Source: Saprospiraceae bacterium
GTDB lineage: Bacteria; Bacteroidota; Bacteroidia; Chitinophagales; Saprospiraceae
Length of the DNA stretch: 64,000 nucleotides
Direction: 5' to 3'
NCBI GenBank assembly: GCA_016714445.1
Contig: JADJNF010000008.1
Span: 186,001 to 250,000, forward strand
Below the pieces are notes generated by a model. It saw only the letters and a program-made list of their open reading frames with translations. It was not told the DNA's origin and did no database searches. A program made the position numbers and the translations under genes. Every line of letters begins with the position of its first letter. The first letter of the stretch is position 1. Positions 25,229 to 35,427 of this stretch are shown here, piece after piece.

Positions 25229-28200
25229 TTACTCGAGGCCGATCATCTTCTTGGTAGCTGTATAAGCTCCGCTTTCAATCTGATATATCATCACACCCGT
25301 AGATGGGAGATCATTTCTTGTCAGCGTAAAGCTATTCATACCTTTACCAAAAGATCCTTTATTGGTAAATATTACTTGCCCTGTTACATCAAATACTTTG
25401 AGGGTTGCATTTCCTGCTTCAGGCAAGTTGAAAGTTATTACAGTTTTGTCGTTGAACGGGTTAGGTTCGTTCTGGTATACAGCAAACTCAGCTGTATCTT
25501 CTGATCCTGCAAATCTTAGGGACAATTTGCCGGTTTGAAGATTTTCACCTGAATAAATTTCTGCTGCAGTCACAGTAGAGTTCATGCTGATTAACTCTGA
25601 TACCTTTGTATTTCCTTTTGAAAATACATTTACTGTCAGGATATCTTTGCCATTTACAGCATTGATGTCATTCCAGCTCACGGTATATTTGTTATCAGAA
25701 ATTTTAGCAATATTAGCATCGTTTAGTTTGTGGCTACCTACAAATACATCTGCAAGATCGGCATTGTTGAGTGTAAGTGTAAACTGTAAACCATAAACTT
25801 TTTCTATGTCTGAACTAAATACTACTGAATGCATTGTATTTGCTTCAACAGCCTTATTTTCAGTCATTAGTACTACGTTGCTTCTTGATTCTACTGTTTC
25901 ATTGTTTGCGTTTGCTACTGCTGAACCATTCACATCACCTACTTTTACACCTACGAAGTTTTGATTTGACATCGTATGACTTAAGTTGGCGATATTTATT
26001 TTCTCAGTAAGCGGCCATGGATTGTTAATATCAGCAAATGATTGTGCACTGTTGATAAATCTCCAGCTATCATTCTTAGGCAATTTTGAATATATACCCA
26101 GGATAAGCTTTCTCAATTCCAACAGGTCAGATGCTGTTATTTTTTCGTCATTGTTGATATCTGCAGCTATGATGTTAAATGGATCTGTAAACTTGCTGAT
26201 CGACAAAATATGTCTCTGGATCATCACCAGGTCAAGCGTACTTACCCCATTCAAATAATCATCATTCTTTTCTCCGGAGATGCTGTAGTCGTAATGCATG
26301 ACAGCTGAAGGGAAGGCATAATCTCCGTTGGAGGTTGAAATGGAAGATGTTAACATCTCTGCAATTCCATTGTCCAGGATTATTTCTGCATTTCCTACAC
26401 TCTTTCCATTATTTGAGATCAATCGACCTGAAACTGTGGTTGTTTGTGCACCACCACAAGCTCCTTGATTGTCAGCAAGATTGAGTGTTACAACACAATA
26501 GTCAAAGTTAAGTTTCTCATCCCAAACTGTCATTTTTACATCTACAGAAGGAAGGTCCCCACAATCGAATATCATACCTGAACTCTTTGTGTTTGGCAAC
26601 CATTTCTGTGCTGTACCTGCATTGTATTCTGCTTCAGTAGCATTAAGTCCTGCACCTTTAAAGAAGTGGATCTGATTAATTTTTGTTAATACAGGATTTG
26701 CTTCATTAAATGTGTACAACAAGTTTGCTTTTGTAGTACAGTTGTCAAATGAACCCAGGTTAAAGTCTACTGCCCAAAGTTCAACTTTACCATTCTGCAT
26801 CAGAGCTGAGCTGATATTAAGGCAGTAAGGAGTTGGCTTCTTCTTGTCTACCACCATAAAACTCTGAGTACAAGATGTTACGTTTCCACATCCATCTACT
26901 ACTTTCCAGGTTACTTTATGGTTTGACATACTTCCTATGATATCTTCAGGTAATGTGATTTTAACTTCACCACCCTGACCTGTTGGAGCAACATATCTGT
27001 CTTTGATGCCATTTCCGTTGGTATCATTGAATGTAACGTCTGTTGCAGGAAGGAATGATGAATATTCATAATCATTGGTACCATCACCCCAAAGGTCTAC
27101 AAAAACTATCCATTTCAACCAGTCAGATGAACATTGTCCCTGATCTGTGGCAGTTTGTGTCAGCATAAGGTTTCTGGTCTCACATCTGTTACCGTCACCA
27201 TCGCTATCAGCATGATCATCGATCTCAAACATTCTGTCTGCACATGATCCAAGGGTCGGCTTCACTTCATCAATTACTTTCACTATCTGTGTACGAGTAA
27301 AATATCCTGGAGAATTAGTTACATTTGGATTGTAAGTACACCAGTTGATAATAGTCCATCTATTCAATATTTTCATACAGGCATTGCCTTCAAAATAGAA
27401 AGTATCACTCTTCAGACTAAGGCCTATCACATCACATGGTCCAGCTACCCAAGTAGGTTTTGCTAAAGCAGCATTGTCAGCACAATTGGTGGTGATGTCA
27501 ACCGGCCAGGTAATTTTGGCTTCAGTAAATGGACCAAATGGATTTACCTGATAGATTCTCTGTACACAAACCACGGATGGTCTACTCTTGATTCTCCAAG
27601 TTCTGTCTATATAACCAACATTACAATTGTCTAGGTATTCTCTGTCTGTGTACTCTACTTCAAGATCAAGACAGTTTGAGAAAGCTCTTGGTTTACCTGT
27701 AATGGTAAGGTCATGAATATCATCATCACAATCAACAGTTATTGTCGGAGGACAAATGATTTGTGGAGTCAACTTATCTTCTACTCTTACATCTACCCAA
27801 GTTTCATTATAGTTGTCTGACTGACCATTAAATACATCACCATATACACCTGACATATTTCCATCATCCCACACTCTCATCCATACTTTTACTATACCAA
27901 ACGGTGTGGCTCCTTCTCTGTTTGTAATATCTGCACAACAGAATTTTACAAAAGCACCATTGTCAGGGTCATAACTAGGACTGTTAGGATCAGAAGATCC
28001 GTCATTTGGATGTCCGTCAGCATTATATGTTTTATTACCTGTATATCCGCAACCATCTTCGTCTCTGGTTGGGTCATCTTCTCTTCTCAGTTCCAAATGA
28101 ACCGGAGTACAACTATCGTAAGATCCATTATCTACTGAATTTGCAAATAGCTTAGCTATACCGTCGTCTTCTCCTCCAGTAGTAAGTGAAATTACTATAA

Positions 28201-31200
28201 ATTGTTTGGCAACGGCAATGGGTGCTGTTTTATCCAATACGGTGACAATAATTTCATCCGTACCTTCATGTCCACAACAATCTTTTGCAGTATAAGTAAA
28301 TGTGTGAATACCTTTAGGTGCTCCAATTACCTGGAATCTTCCGCTTGAGATATCTTTTACTATGCTTACGCCAATAGGTCCTGTAACAGTGTAACTTGGA
28401 TTTGCATCACAATTATCATGTAGGATTTCAGGTGCAGGAAGCAATACGTTTGCTGCACAAGTCCATGGATCTACACTTACAGTGATGTCTTTTGCCTGAA
28501 TCGTTGGCGCTTCTTCATCTACTGCTTTGATGATTTGAGTAATCGTCCTTGTACTTGAATTACACCAATCCAGTATCGTCCATAATCGGATTATTTTTTT
28601 GCTGTTTGTACATAAAGGACCACATCCTGGAAGTTCTGTATCCGCTTTAGCAGCTATAAGATTACAAACCTGTGTGGATAACGGAACACCATTTACAGAT
28701 GGCCATGCATCCATATTTGCCTGAGCTGTAGCTACAGCAGGGGATAAACCGTCAGCTATGTATTTAGCTCTTCTGAATGCATATATACCAGCCATACTCA
28801 CGTCTGCTCCGCATGTAAGCGAAACTGTAGGTGTAGGAGGAGTTACAGTTAAAACATTCACAGTATTGAATTTATAATCTGCAACACATGGAATAGATTT
28901 ATTTCCAACAGCATCGATAAACACCCAAGTTCTTCTAACTATCTTTCCTGAACATCCAGCTGGTGAACCTAAAAGAATGATTTCGTCAGATGTTTGAGTA
29001 ATTAGTGATGATGTACTGGTACAATTGTCAGTAACTATTGGTTTTGGATAAGTCAAAGTTCCTGCAAAAAACGCTGCTTCGTCTGTACATGCAAAAGCAC
29101 ATGCAGGGTCGGTATTCCCTTGTGGACAACGACAATTCACTACTGGTGCAAGTTTATCTTCGATCAAAACTTTACCCCAACATGAAGAATTGAATCCAGG
29201 TACCGGAGCACCGTTTTTAGTCACTATATAGTCAAACAAACCTTTTCCATCAGCAACATTTCCATTGGATTGATTACCATCTTTGATTAATACAGTAAAG
29301 TCACTTGGTTTTAAACAACCCCATGATCCATTAAGAACCATGTCAGCAGTCACTGTTACTTTACAAGTATTTGGAGCTGCATCAAGACTGATGTTAACCT
29401 GTCCTATACATGCAAGAGCTGTTGCCGGTGCCGGTGCTTTTCTTATAATGATCTGAAAACTTTCAACTGTTACATTACCATTTACATCGGTAGCTGTCAA
29501 TACGACTGTGTACGTACCTGGTACCAAAGAAGCCGTAGTATAAGTATTTCCACCAGCATTAGGAACATTTGCCCCATTCAATGTTACAGCAAAAGATGCT
29601 ATACCACAATTGTCATGCGCTGATGCTCCAAAACTAACTGTTGTAGTATTAGCTCCGCAAGGATCAAGATCTACTACCATATTTTGTGATGGGTAAACTA
29701 CTACAGGACTAAAGTTGTCAGGCTGTGCATTTACCTGAATTACAGCATCAACAACTCTAACCAGACCTTGTGCATCTGTATATGTTGCTGCCAGAAGCTG
29801 TCCATTATTAGCTGCCGTAAGTGTACGTGTAAATTCGAAGTATCCGCTACCTGCATTAGTAAATGAAGGAGTTATGGCTACACCACCAAGTGTAAACCCA
29901 GCTCTTGCGGGTACCACAGGATTGTCGCAATCATCAAATATTGATACTGCAAACGTAGTTAAGACAGAAGTCTGACACTGCGGTATTGTAACATTCACAG
30001 ATGGAAGTACGATATCAGCAGGTTGGTTTGCATTTTGTAATACGGTGATAGTTGGGTTTGCTGTCACTCCCTGATATGTAATCAATGGGAAATATGTACC
30101 TGCCGGCCCAACATTGCCAACTACTTCAAAATAAACAGAGTTACATGGAAGGGATCCACATCCTACCGCATCTGTGAAGAAGAAACCAGCACCGTTTAGG
30201 TTTGGAAGGCCGGAACCACCGCCATTAAACTGGACCTGAGCAATATTGATTGGAGCACAGTCATCAGAAATAGTAAAGCTATATACTATAGATTCACTTG
30301 TCTGACAAGCTGTTAAAGTAACTGTTTCTGCATTAGTCTGAATAACCGGAGGCATATTTGCAGCAGCAAGTTGTACCTGAATGACCTGATCGATAAATCC
30401 TATATTGCCGAATGCATCCGTATATGAAGCACTAATCAGATAATTACCAGCTGCAGGGAATGTTACTAAATATTCTCTGTAATTGTTGCCTGTGAAGTTG
30501 ATTGCATTTATAGCACCACCAAAGCTTACAACAAGATTATTGAAGTTTACATTATTCTGATCACAAAGATCATCAACTTGAATTGTAACTATACCAGTAA
30601 CCGAAGTTGCGCATACGGGAATAGTAAACTGTGAGTTACTAAGTATTTTCACAACGGGATCTATATTATCAGGAATGGTCATGATTAGTTGTAAACCTGT
30701 TGGTCCATTGGCTATATTGCCTGATGCATCCTGACCAAAGATGGATACTGTAGAAGTACCTGTACTCCAGTGAACGTCAACTAGATATATACCTAAAACT
30801 CCAGAAGTTACACTCGTCTGTGTACCTGGTATAATAGTAGCCGGAGCTGTAACAGCTGAAGCAGTTACAGCATTAGGAGCGGAAATAAATGGAGTACAAT
30901 TGTCTGTACCGAATACATAATATTCGTCCTGACGACCGCATTCTCCCTCTGGTACTGTTACATTTCCAAAATTTATAACTGTTCCCGCAGGTGTGAGTGG
31001 GTTATTATCCGCCAGGATATTACCCAATACATCTGTTACATAAAAAAATGGAGCAGTTGTATCAACTCCGTTTGGAACGACAACTTGAATAATTACAGGA
31101 TCAGTAGGTGGATTACAACCACCGGTCTCTGTAACTGTTACAGTGTAACTTCCTGCACCTGCATTTCCAAAAAAGAATGCCCCTTGAGGAAATCCAATGT

Positions 31201-31858
31201 AAGTTGTAGTGGTTGTAAGAGGAGGAGTACTTCCTCCAGGTCCTGAACCCGCTATCGGTGTAGCATTTACAGTGTAAGTACCTGCGCAAGATGAACCATC
31301 ACCTACTGTCACAGTAAAAGAACCATTGGCTACATAGCCGGGACTAATAAAAGGACATGTCGGAGCTACCTGTGTAGCAGTAACGGTGTACTGAGCATCA
31401 AGCGTTACAAAAGTTCCCGCTGTAGAACAAGCAGAAACGTTGTTTGGCGGTGCAATGCCATCACAAGTCTCATTTACATAAAACTCATAGGATGTGCCTG
31501 GCTGAAGACCCGAAACGGAAACAGTAATCTGAGTGCCAACCACAGCCATGGCGGTTACAGGTGCAGAAAAACTTGCAACATTGTTAATGTAGCACACAGT
31601 GGTTTGAATAGTTGCCTGTCCTGTGTTGTTACAGTTGGCAAGTCCAACACCACCTACTGTCAGAGTCCAACAATTGTCTGTTGGCGTGTTTGGAGCTGTT
31701 GATGTCCACTGAAGTGAAGCAGTACTTTGTCCAATATTTAAGGCTGTAAGTGCTGATGGGGTAGAGCACTGAGCGCTTAAGTTCTGGACCATAAAAGAAA
31801 GTGAAAACAACGTCAATCCGGCGATCATAAATCTTTTCCGAAGGATGGCGTTTTTCAT
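25229..31858 (-). CDS. giant T9SS-exported protein with dockerin and cohesin-like modules
   Basis: 2209 residues from the ATG at 31858, which opens a good signal peptide ending NLSAQC. An ATG at 31942 would add 28 atypical residues. The N-terminus has a fibronectin III-like domain (about 30-160). A long series of HYR/Ig-like modules with many paired cysteines follows to about 1750. Then come a carboxypeptidase-regulatory-like domain, a dockerin-like region (about 1850-1910, with DINNDEKITASDLLELRKLI), a cohesin-like beta domain and a T9SS type A sorting domain (YQNEPNPFNDKTVITF to KKMIGLE). It is probably a cell-surface adhesin or scaffold. No enzymatic motif was seen. It is transcribed as a single gene with its own terminator. 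Confidence 0.88.
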   Translation of the reverse strand: MKNAILRKRFMIAGLTLFSLSFMVQNLSAQCSTPSALTALNIGQSTASLQWTSTAPNTPTDNCWTLTVGGVGLANCNNTGQATIQTTVCYINNVASFSAPVTAMAVVGTQITVSVSGLQPGTSYEFYVNETCDGIAPPNNVSACSTAGTFVTLDAQYTVTATQVAPTCPFISPGYVANGSFTVTVGDGSSCAGTYTVNATPIAGSGPGGSTPPLTTTTTYIGFPQGAFFFGNAGAGSYTVTVTETGGCNPPTDPVIIQVVVPNGVDTTAPFFYVTDVLGNILADNNPLTPAGTVINFGNVTVPEGECGRQDEYYVFGTDNCTPFISAPNAVTASAVTAPATIIPGTQTSVTSGVLGIYLVDVHWSTGTSTVSIFGQDASGNIANGPTGLQLIMTIPDNIDPVVKILSNSQFTIPVCATSVTGIVTIQVDDLCDQNNVNFNNLVVSFGGAINAINFTGNNYREYLVTFPAAGNYLISASYTDAFGNIGFIDQVIQVQLAAANMPPVIQTNAETVTLTACQTSESIVYSFTISDDCAPINIAQVQFNGGGSGLPNLNGAGFFFTDAVGCGSLPCNSVYFEVVGNVGPAGTYFPLITYQGVTANPTITVLQNANQPADIVLPSVNVTIPQCQTSVLTTFAVSIFDDCDNPVVPARAGFTLGGVAITPSFTNAGSGYFEFTRTLTAANNGQLLAATYTDAQGLVRVVDAVIQVNAQPDNFSPVVVYPSQNMVVDLDPCGANTTTVSFGASAHDNCGIASFAVTLNGANVPNAGGNTYTTASLVPGTYTVVLTATDVNGNVTVESFQIIIRKAPAPATALACIGQVNISLDAAPNTCKVTVTADMVLNGSWGCLKPSDFTVLIKDGNQSNGNVADGKGLFDYIVTKNGAPVPGFNSSCWGKVLIEDKLAPVVNCRCPQGNTDPACAFACTDEAAFFAGTLTYPKPIVTDNCTSTSSLITQTSDEIILLGSPAGCSGKIVRRTWVFIDAVGNKSIPCVADYKFNTVNVLTVTPPTPTVSLTCGADVSMAGIYAFRRAKYIADGLSPAVATAQANMDAWPSVNGVPLSTQVCNLIAAKADTELPGCGPLCTNSKKIIRLWTILDWCNSSTRTITQIIKAVDEEAPTIQAKDITVSVDPWTCAANVLLPAPEILHDNCDANPSYTVTGPIGVSIVKDISSGRFQVIGAPKGIHTFTYTAKDCCGHEGTDEIIVTVLDKTAPIAVAKQFIVISLTTGGEDDGIAKLFANSVDNGSYDSCTPVHLELRREDDPTRDEDGCGYTGNKTYNADGHPNDGSSDPNSPSYDPDNGAFVKFCCADITNREGATPFGIVKVWMRVWDDGNMSGVYGDVFNGQSDNYNETWVDVRVEDKLTPQIICPPTITVDCDDDIHDLTITGKPRAFSNCLDLEVEYTDREYLDNCNVGYIDRTWRIKSRPSVVCVQRIYQVNPFGPFTEAKITWPVDITTNCADNAALAKPTWVAGPCDVIGLSLKSDTFYFEGNACMKILNRWTIINWCTYNPNVTNSPGYFTRTQIVKVIDEVKPTLGSCADRMFEIDDHADSDGDGNRCETRNLMLTQTATDQGQCSSDWLKWIVFVDLWGDGTNDYEYSSFLPATDVTFNDTNGNGIKDRYVAPTGQGGEVKITLPEDIIGSMSNHKVTWKVVDGCGNVTSCTQSFMVVDKKKPTPYCLNISSALMQNGKVELWAVDFNLGSFDNCTTKANLLYTFNEANPVLTKINQIHFFKGAGLNATEAEYNAGTAQKWLPNTKSSGMIFDCGDLPSVDVKMTVWDEKLNFDYCVVTLNLADNQGACGGAQTTTVSGRLISNNGKSVGNAEIILDNGIAEMLTSSISTSNGDYAFPSAVMHYDYSISGEKNDDYLNGVSTLDLVMIQRHILSISKFTDPFNIIAADINNDEKITASDLLELRKLILGIYSKLPKNDSWRFINSAQSFADINNPWPLTEKINIANLSHTMSNQNFVGVKVGDVNGSAVANANNETVESRSNVVLMTENKAVEANTMHSVVFSSDIEKVYGLQFTLTLNNADLADVFVGSHKLNDANIAKISDNKYTVSWNDINAVNGKDILTVNVFSKGNTKVSELISMNSTVTAAEIYSGENLQTGKLSLRFAGSEDTAEFAVYQNEPNPFNDKTVITFNLPEAGNATLKVFDVTGQVIFTNKGSFGKGMNSFTLTRNDLPSTGVMIYQIESGAYTATKKMIGLE

Positions 31859-32041
31859 AAGAAAACTTAAAGGGAGACTCAACAGTGAATAGTCGAATAC
31901 CGGAATCCCCTTACTTTGGGTAAGTAAATCTTGTTTTACCATGGGTAAAAAGTTTTAGTTAATAAAAAATGAGTACATGCCCGCGTCTTTCGGGCTGTGG
32001 TCAGATTTAAATAAGATTTACTCTTATGAGTGGGAATGGTG

Positions 32042-32049
32042 CAAAGGTA
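32042..32049 (-). promoter_or_regulatory. -7 promoter element of the giant protein gene
   Basis: On the minus strand TACCTTTG fits TAnnTTTG. It lies 183 bases upstream of the preferred ATG at 31858 and 99 upstream of the alternative at 31942. No -33 element was found. Confidence 0.5.
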
Positions 32050-32443
32050 TAGCGAAGGTGTACTACGATGTTAATCTGATAAGGGGTAATTTTGATATAA
32101 TTTTTTCCATAATATCTGATATGTATAAATATTTAAAAAATAATTTGATCACAACTAATTGATAATCTGTATAATATATATTTATATCTAAAAATAATTT
32201 ATTGTGTTTTCTAAGAAAAATAAAAACTCAACCTAGACACTAAATTTTATAAAGCCATGAAAATTTAGATAATAAACTGGAGTAAACACAAAAAATAAGT
32301 GCTCAAAATGTGAATTAACGGACTTTATAAAAAATGAATTTGGAAAACAACAAGGAGTATTTTATAACTATAGGCTTTTCAAAGGCCGGAAACTGATTAT
32401 TGAAGTGACACTATTACCTTCCTTGGAAAAGTTTTTTAATGTT

Positions 32444-32546
32444 TATACCGACGATAATTTTCTTTGAGAAAAATTATGTCTTCATTATACTCAAAATCAG
32501 CACATTGGTTAAATTATTTTTCGCAAACCAATTTATTTTGAGTATA
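32444..32546 (+). repeat. structured dispersed repeat, copy 1
   Basis: It begins TATACCGACGA and ends ATTTTGAGTATA. It has a first hairpin (ATAATTTTC / GAAAAATTAT) and then a perfect 12-base inverted repeat TATACTCAAAAT (32486-32497) / ATTTTGAGTATA (32535-32546) with an inner ATTGGTT / AACCAAT pair. A diverged copy in the opposite orientation lies at 43751-43839. Confidence 0.65.
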
Positions 32547-32775
32547 AAAGAGAAAGGAAACCAATAATTATAAAACAAATCTCTCCTGAATCAGATTTTC
32601 AATTTCCCGGGTCTTATAGTTGTCTCTTATTCTGTTATAAACTGTAGCTTTTAATCTGTTGTAGACTCAATTGATTATACATTCTTATTAATAGTAAAAG
32701 TATTTTGTTCTAAGCCTTTAAAATACAAAATTGTAATTTTTTTAAAAAACCCTATGACAAAGAAAACCGAATAGT

Positions 32776-33714
32776 TTATTTATTACTTAAGAACTGACTT
32801 ATTTTTTCATTTACAATATCTGCCTTTTCAAACATCACAAAGTGACCACTTTTTTCAACTAAATGTAGGGTGCAATTTGGTATTTTTTCAGCGCCTGCTT
32901 TGGCAAATTTTTCAGTAGGGCCACCATTCAGAAATCTATTGGGTATCAAATTGTCATTTGCGCCAAAAATACATAATGTGGGTTGTTTTATCAATGGTAG
33001 AAAATCAAAAACCGGACTATCCACCATGGCATTGACACCTTGGGTGATGTGGTAACAATAATCTATAAAATCAGATGCAGCCCTTATTTTAATACGGTCA
33101 TCTATCATAAATTGGGCTTCTTTTGGCATGTCATAAAAATTGTATGCATAGTTTACCCTGATTTGTTCTACTGTAGTCAGTTTTACACCATCGACGGTCA
33201 TCACATCTCGGAACCATTGTCTCTGACCTTTATTAAATGTCTCGAATCCGGCAGGTGCAATCAAGATCAATTTGGATAACAGATCAGGATATTTGAGTGC
33301 AGTAGAAATAGCTATTTGTCCACCCATAGAGTGACCAGCCAAAACGATATTTTTGATATTCATTTTTGCACAAAAGTCGTGAATTACTTCTGCAAAAAAG
33401 TCCATGGATACTTTATAGTTACCTTTTGAAGATTTACCGTATCCAGGTAAATCAATTGTTATACATCTATAGTCAGATTGGAGCGCTGAGACATTATTTT
33501 TCCATGCGGGAATGTAGGATGCTAGACCGTGGATAAATAGGATGGTTTCGCTACCTTTTCCTTGGTCAGAGTAGGCTATTTTGATATCATCTTTGATGGT
33601 GACAGTCTGTGTAGTTACGCCATAATCTAAGTCAGCCATACTAAAAGGAGTATCTTGAGCTACCATAAAGTAACCAATGAAAAATAAAAATATGATGGTA
33701 AATGACGATTTCAT
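32776..33714 (-). CDS. exported alpha/beta hydrolase
   Basis: 312 residues with a signal peptide (cleavage after about residue 20, MVAQ). The alpha/beta hydrolase fold shows the oxyanion segment FIHGLASYIPAW (about 60-71), nucleophile elbow GHSMGG (Ser129), acid Asp254 in GANDNLIP and His291 in KSGHFVMF. All three catalytic residues are present. It probably acts in the periplasm as an esterase or lyase-like enzyme; the substrate is unknown. It is the last gene of a six-gene operon, 52 bases after the barrel gene. In that context it could release a carboxylic acid from an ester for import by the symporter. Confidence 0.87.
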   Translation of the reverse strand: MKSSFTIIFLFFIGYFMVAQDTPFSMADLDYGVTTQTVTIKDDIKIAYSDQGKGSETILFIHGLASYIPAWKNNVSALQSDYRCITIDLPGYGKSSKGNYKVSMDFFAEVIHDFCAKMNIKNIVLAGHSMGGQIAISTALKYPDLLSKLILIAPAGFETFNKGQRQWFRDVMTVDGVKLTTVEQIRVNYAYNFYDMPKEAQFMIDDRIKIRAASDFIDYCYHITQGVNAMVDSPVFDFLPLIKQPTLCIFGANDNLIPNRFLNGGPTEKFAKAGAEKIPNCTLHLVEKSGHFVMFEKADIVNEKISQFLSNK

Positions 33715-33766
33715 GCTATTGAATTTGATCTTGAATAATGAATATAAAATATTTTTTTGGCAAAAT

Positions 33767-35341
33767 TTAGAATATCAACCATTTGAGACAAACAAAACCC
33801 AACCATGGATCTATTGGTCTCTCGGCGACTCCGCCATTGGTCAATGTACTATCATAAAAATCGCCCAAACCCATATACGCTCCATGTGCTTCCACGGTCA
33901 AGAATGCACCGAAATCATACCCAACTTTTGCATTGGCTTCCCAGCCCATGAAGTTGCCTCCACCATTAGGAGCGATGGTAGAAAATCCTGTAGCACCGCC
34001 TATTTTTGAATGGAGCTTATTGGGAATGAGATCACGTGAAAAATTGACTGTACCACCTGCTATGCCGTATCCCATATTAGAAATGTCTGTGACAGCAGCA
34101 ACAAAACGATTGACAACATTGCCATGAGGAAATAGAATATACCCACCATGACCTATAAAAATACCACCTGGACTTCCCCATGTATTGGCAGTCATGACAC
34201 CACTATATTTTTTATCTGCTATACCATTATCATCGCCACTTGTGAAAATAACATCGCCTGTGATGGCATCACCTGTGGTCTGTCCATAACGATATCCTGC
34301 ACGAAGATTGGCCGCAATACCACCAATTGAAACGGTTTTGGTGTAGGTCTCACTACTTGCCCCTCTCTGTCTGATAGATCCAATATTATAATTGACAAAA
34401 CCTGACATAAACCAGCGATCAAGCATCATCTCTTCATTTCTAGAAAAGTAAGTACCCAACCAAAATACATCAGATTTATAAGGATCAGCACCTATTGGAA
34501 AACGGAAAGCCCCGTTATAAGTTGTTAGCTGACTACCATAACCTTGACCAAGGATACTAACACCACCTTTACCTGATGAGTTGTCTCTGATATAATAAAC
34601 GGAAGCCCCGACATTCCATTTAGGTGATACGGTGACTTGCTGATTGAGTTCAAAAAGAGTTACATCATCATTTAATTCTACGTTATTTTCATACAATTTA
34701 TAAAATCCAACTTTTAGTTTTTTGTTGTCTGTTTGTCTTCTCACGCTGATACCTACACCGTCTGTACCGAAGTAGGCAAGCCTATAACCTGTGGTAGTAA
34801 ATTTATCAAAAAAAGTACGATATAAATCATGTGGTGAGTCAAACATCCTTTGCAAACCTACATTGACTGTCCAATACTTAGCTGGAACAAATTCCACTTC
34901 AAGGTTTTGAGTTTGTAGATTGACTTGATCAGCGGAGATTGCCGAACCGAAGTTTCCACCTGTGCCATAAGCGACATCGCCCCATGTCCAGTCTATCTCA
35001 AAAGATGCTCTGAGCGTAGCTTTACCATCAAAAATACTTGGTGTGTATATAAAAAAAGGAATGGCTCGTTGTTCAGCATATCGGGCCTTGAAGTCTTTGG
35101 ATGTTGTTGTCGTATTGGCTCCGAAGAGTCTTCCTACGATTTGTCCTTTGAGAAAATCATTTTCAGGAGCCATATTCATAGCTACATTCTGCTGATAAAA
35201 ATACACATAAGCTTGCAGTTGACGATTGGCTTTAGTGGGTAATGTTTTGTCAAAACCTTTGAAGCCATCGCTACCGGATTCTTGTGATGCAAGCAAACAA
35301 GGTAAAACCAGGATAATTGAAAAAATGATATTTCTAAACAT
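33767..35341 (-). CDS. outer-membrane beta-barrel protein (porin-like)
   Basis: 524 residues with a signal peptide (MFRNIIFSIILVLPCLLASQ). The mature part is rich in alternating, aromatic-ended strands, with repeated patterns such as RASFEIDWTWGD, LEVEFVPAKYWTVNVGLQ and WFMSGFVNYNIGS. It ends in the phenylalanine of LKWLIF, as expected for a barrel recognised by BamA. I do not recognise the exact family. It may form a channel for a small substrate. The neighbours are a lipoprotein gene upstream (86 bases) and the exported hydrolase downstream (52 bases). Confidence 0.72.
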   Translation of the reverse strand: MFRNIIFSIILVLPCLLASQESGSDGFKGFDKTLPTKANRQLQAYVYFYQQNVAMNMAPENDFLKGQIVGRLFGANTTTTSKDFKARYAEQRAIPFFIYTPSIFDGKATLRASFEIDWTWGDVAYGTGGNFGSAISADQVNLQTQNLEVEFVPAKYWTVNVGLQRMFDSPHDLYRTFFDKFTTTGYRLAYFGTDGVGISVRRQTDNKKLKVGFYKLYENNVELNDDVTLFELNQQVTVSPKWNVGASVYYIRDNSSGKGGVSILGQGYGSQLTTYNGAFRFPIGADPYKSDVFWLGTYFSRNEEMMLDRWFMSGFVNYNIGSIRQRGASSETYTKTVSIGGIAANLRAGYRYGQTTGDAITGDVIFTSGDDNGIADKKYSGVMTANTWGSPGGIFIGHGGYILFPHGNVVNRFVAAVTDISNMGYGIAGGTVNFSRDLIPNKLHSKIGGATGFSTIAPNGGGNFMGWEANAKVGYDFGAFLTVEAHGAYMGLGDFYDSTLTNGGVAERPIDPWLGFVCLKWLIF

Positions 35342-35427
35342 GCTGAAAATATTTTTTGGAAGAACAACAAAACAAAACGGGAAAGGAGATCAAACTCCCT
35401 TCCACGTCTTCTATTTAAGCTACAATT

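Larger units (their letters stand above)
31859..32775. other. long intergenic region upstream of the giant protein gene
   Basis: 917 bases without a supported gene. It contains a TAnnTTTG element for the giant protein (32042-32049), implying an untranslated leader of about 180 bases, and one copy of a structured dispersed repeat (32444-32546). An open stretch at about 32275-32466 lacks a start codon and is not called. Nothing else is recognised. Confidence 0.6.

Noticed and set aside
25584..26258. Open frames on the plus strand inside the giant protein gene
   Set aside because: Shadows of a long coding sequence with strong codon bias on the other strand.
32275..32466. Open stretch of about 60 codons on the plus strand in the long intergenic region
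   Set aside because: It has no ATG, GTG or TTG near its beginning, no recognised family, and its end overlaps the structured repeat.
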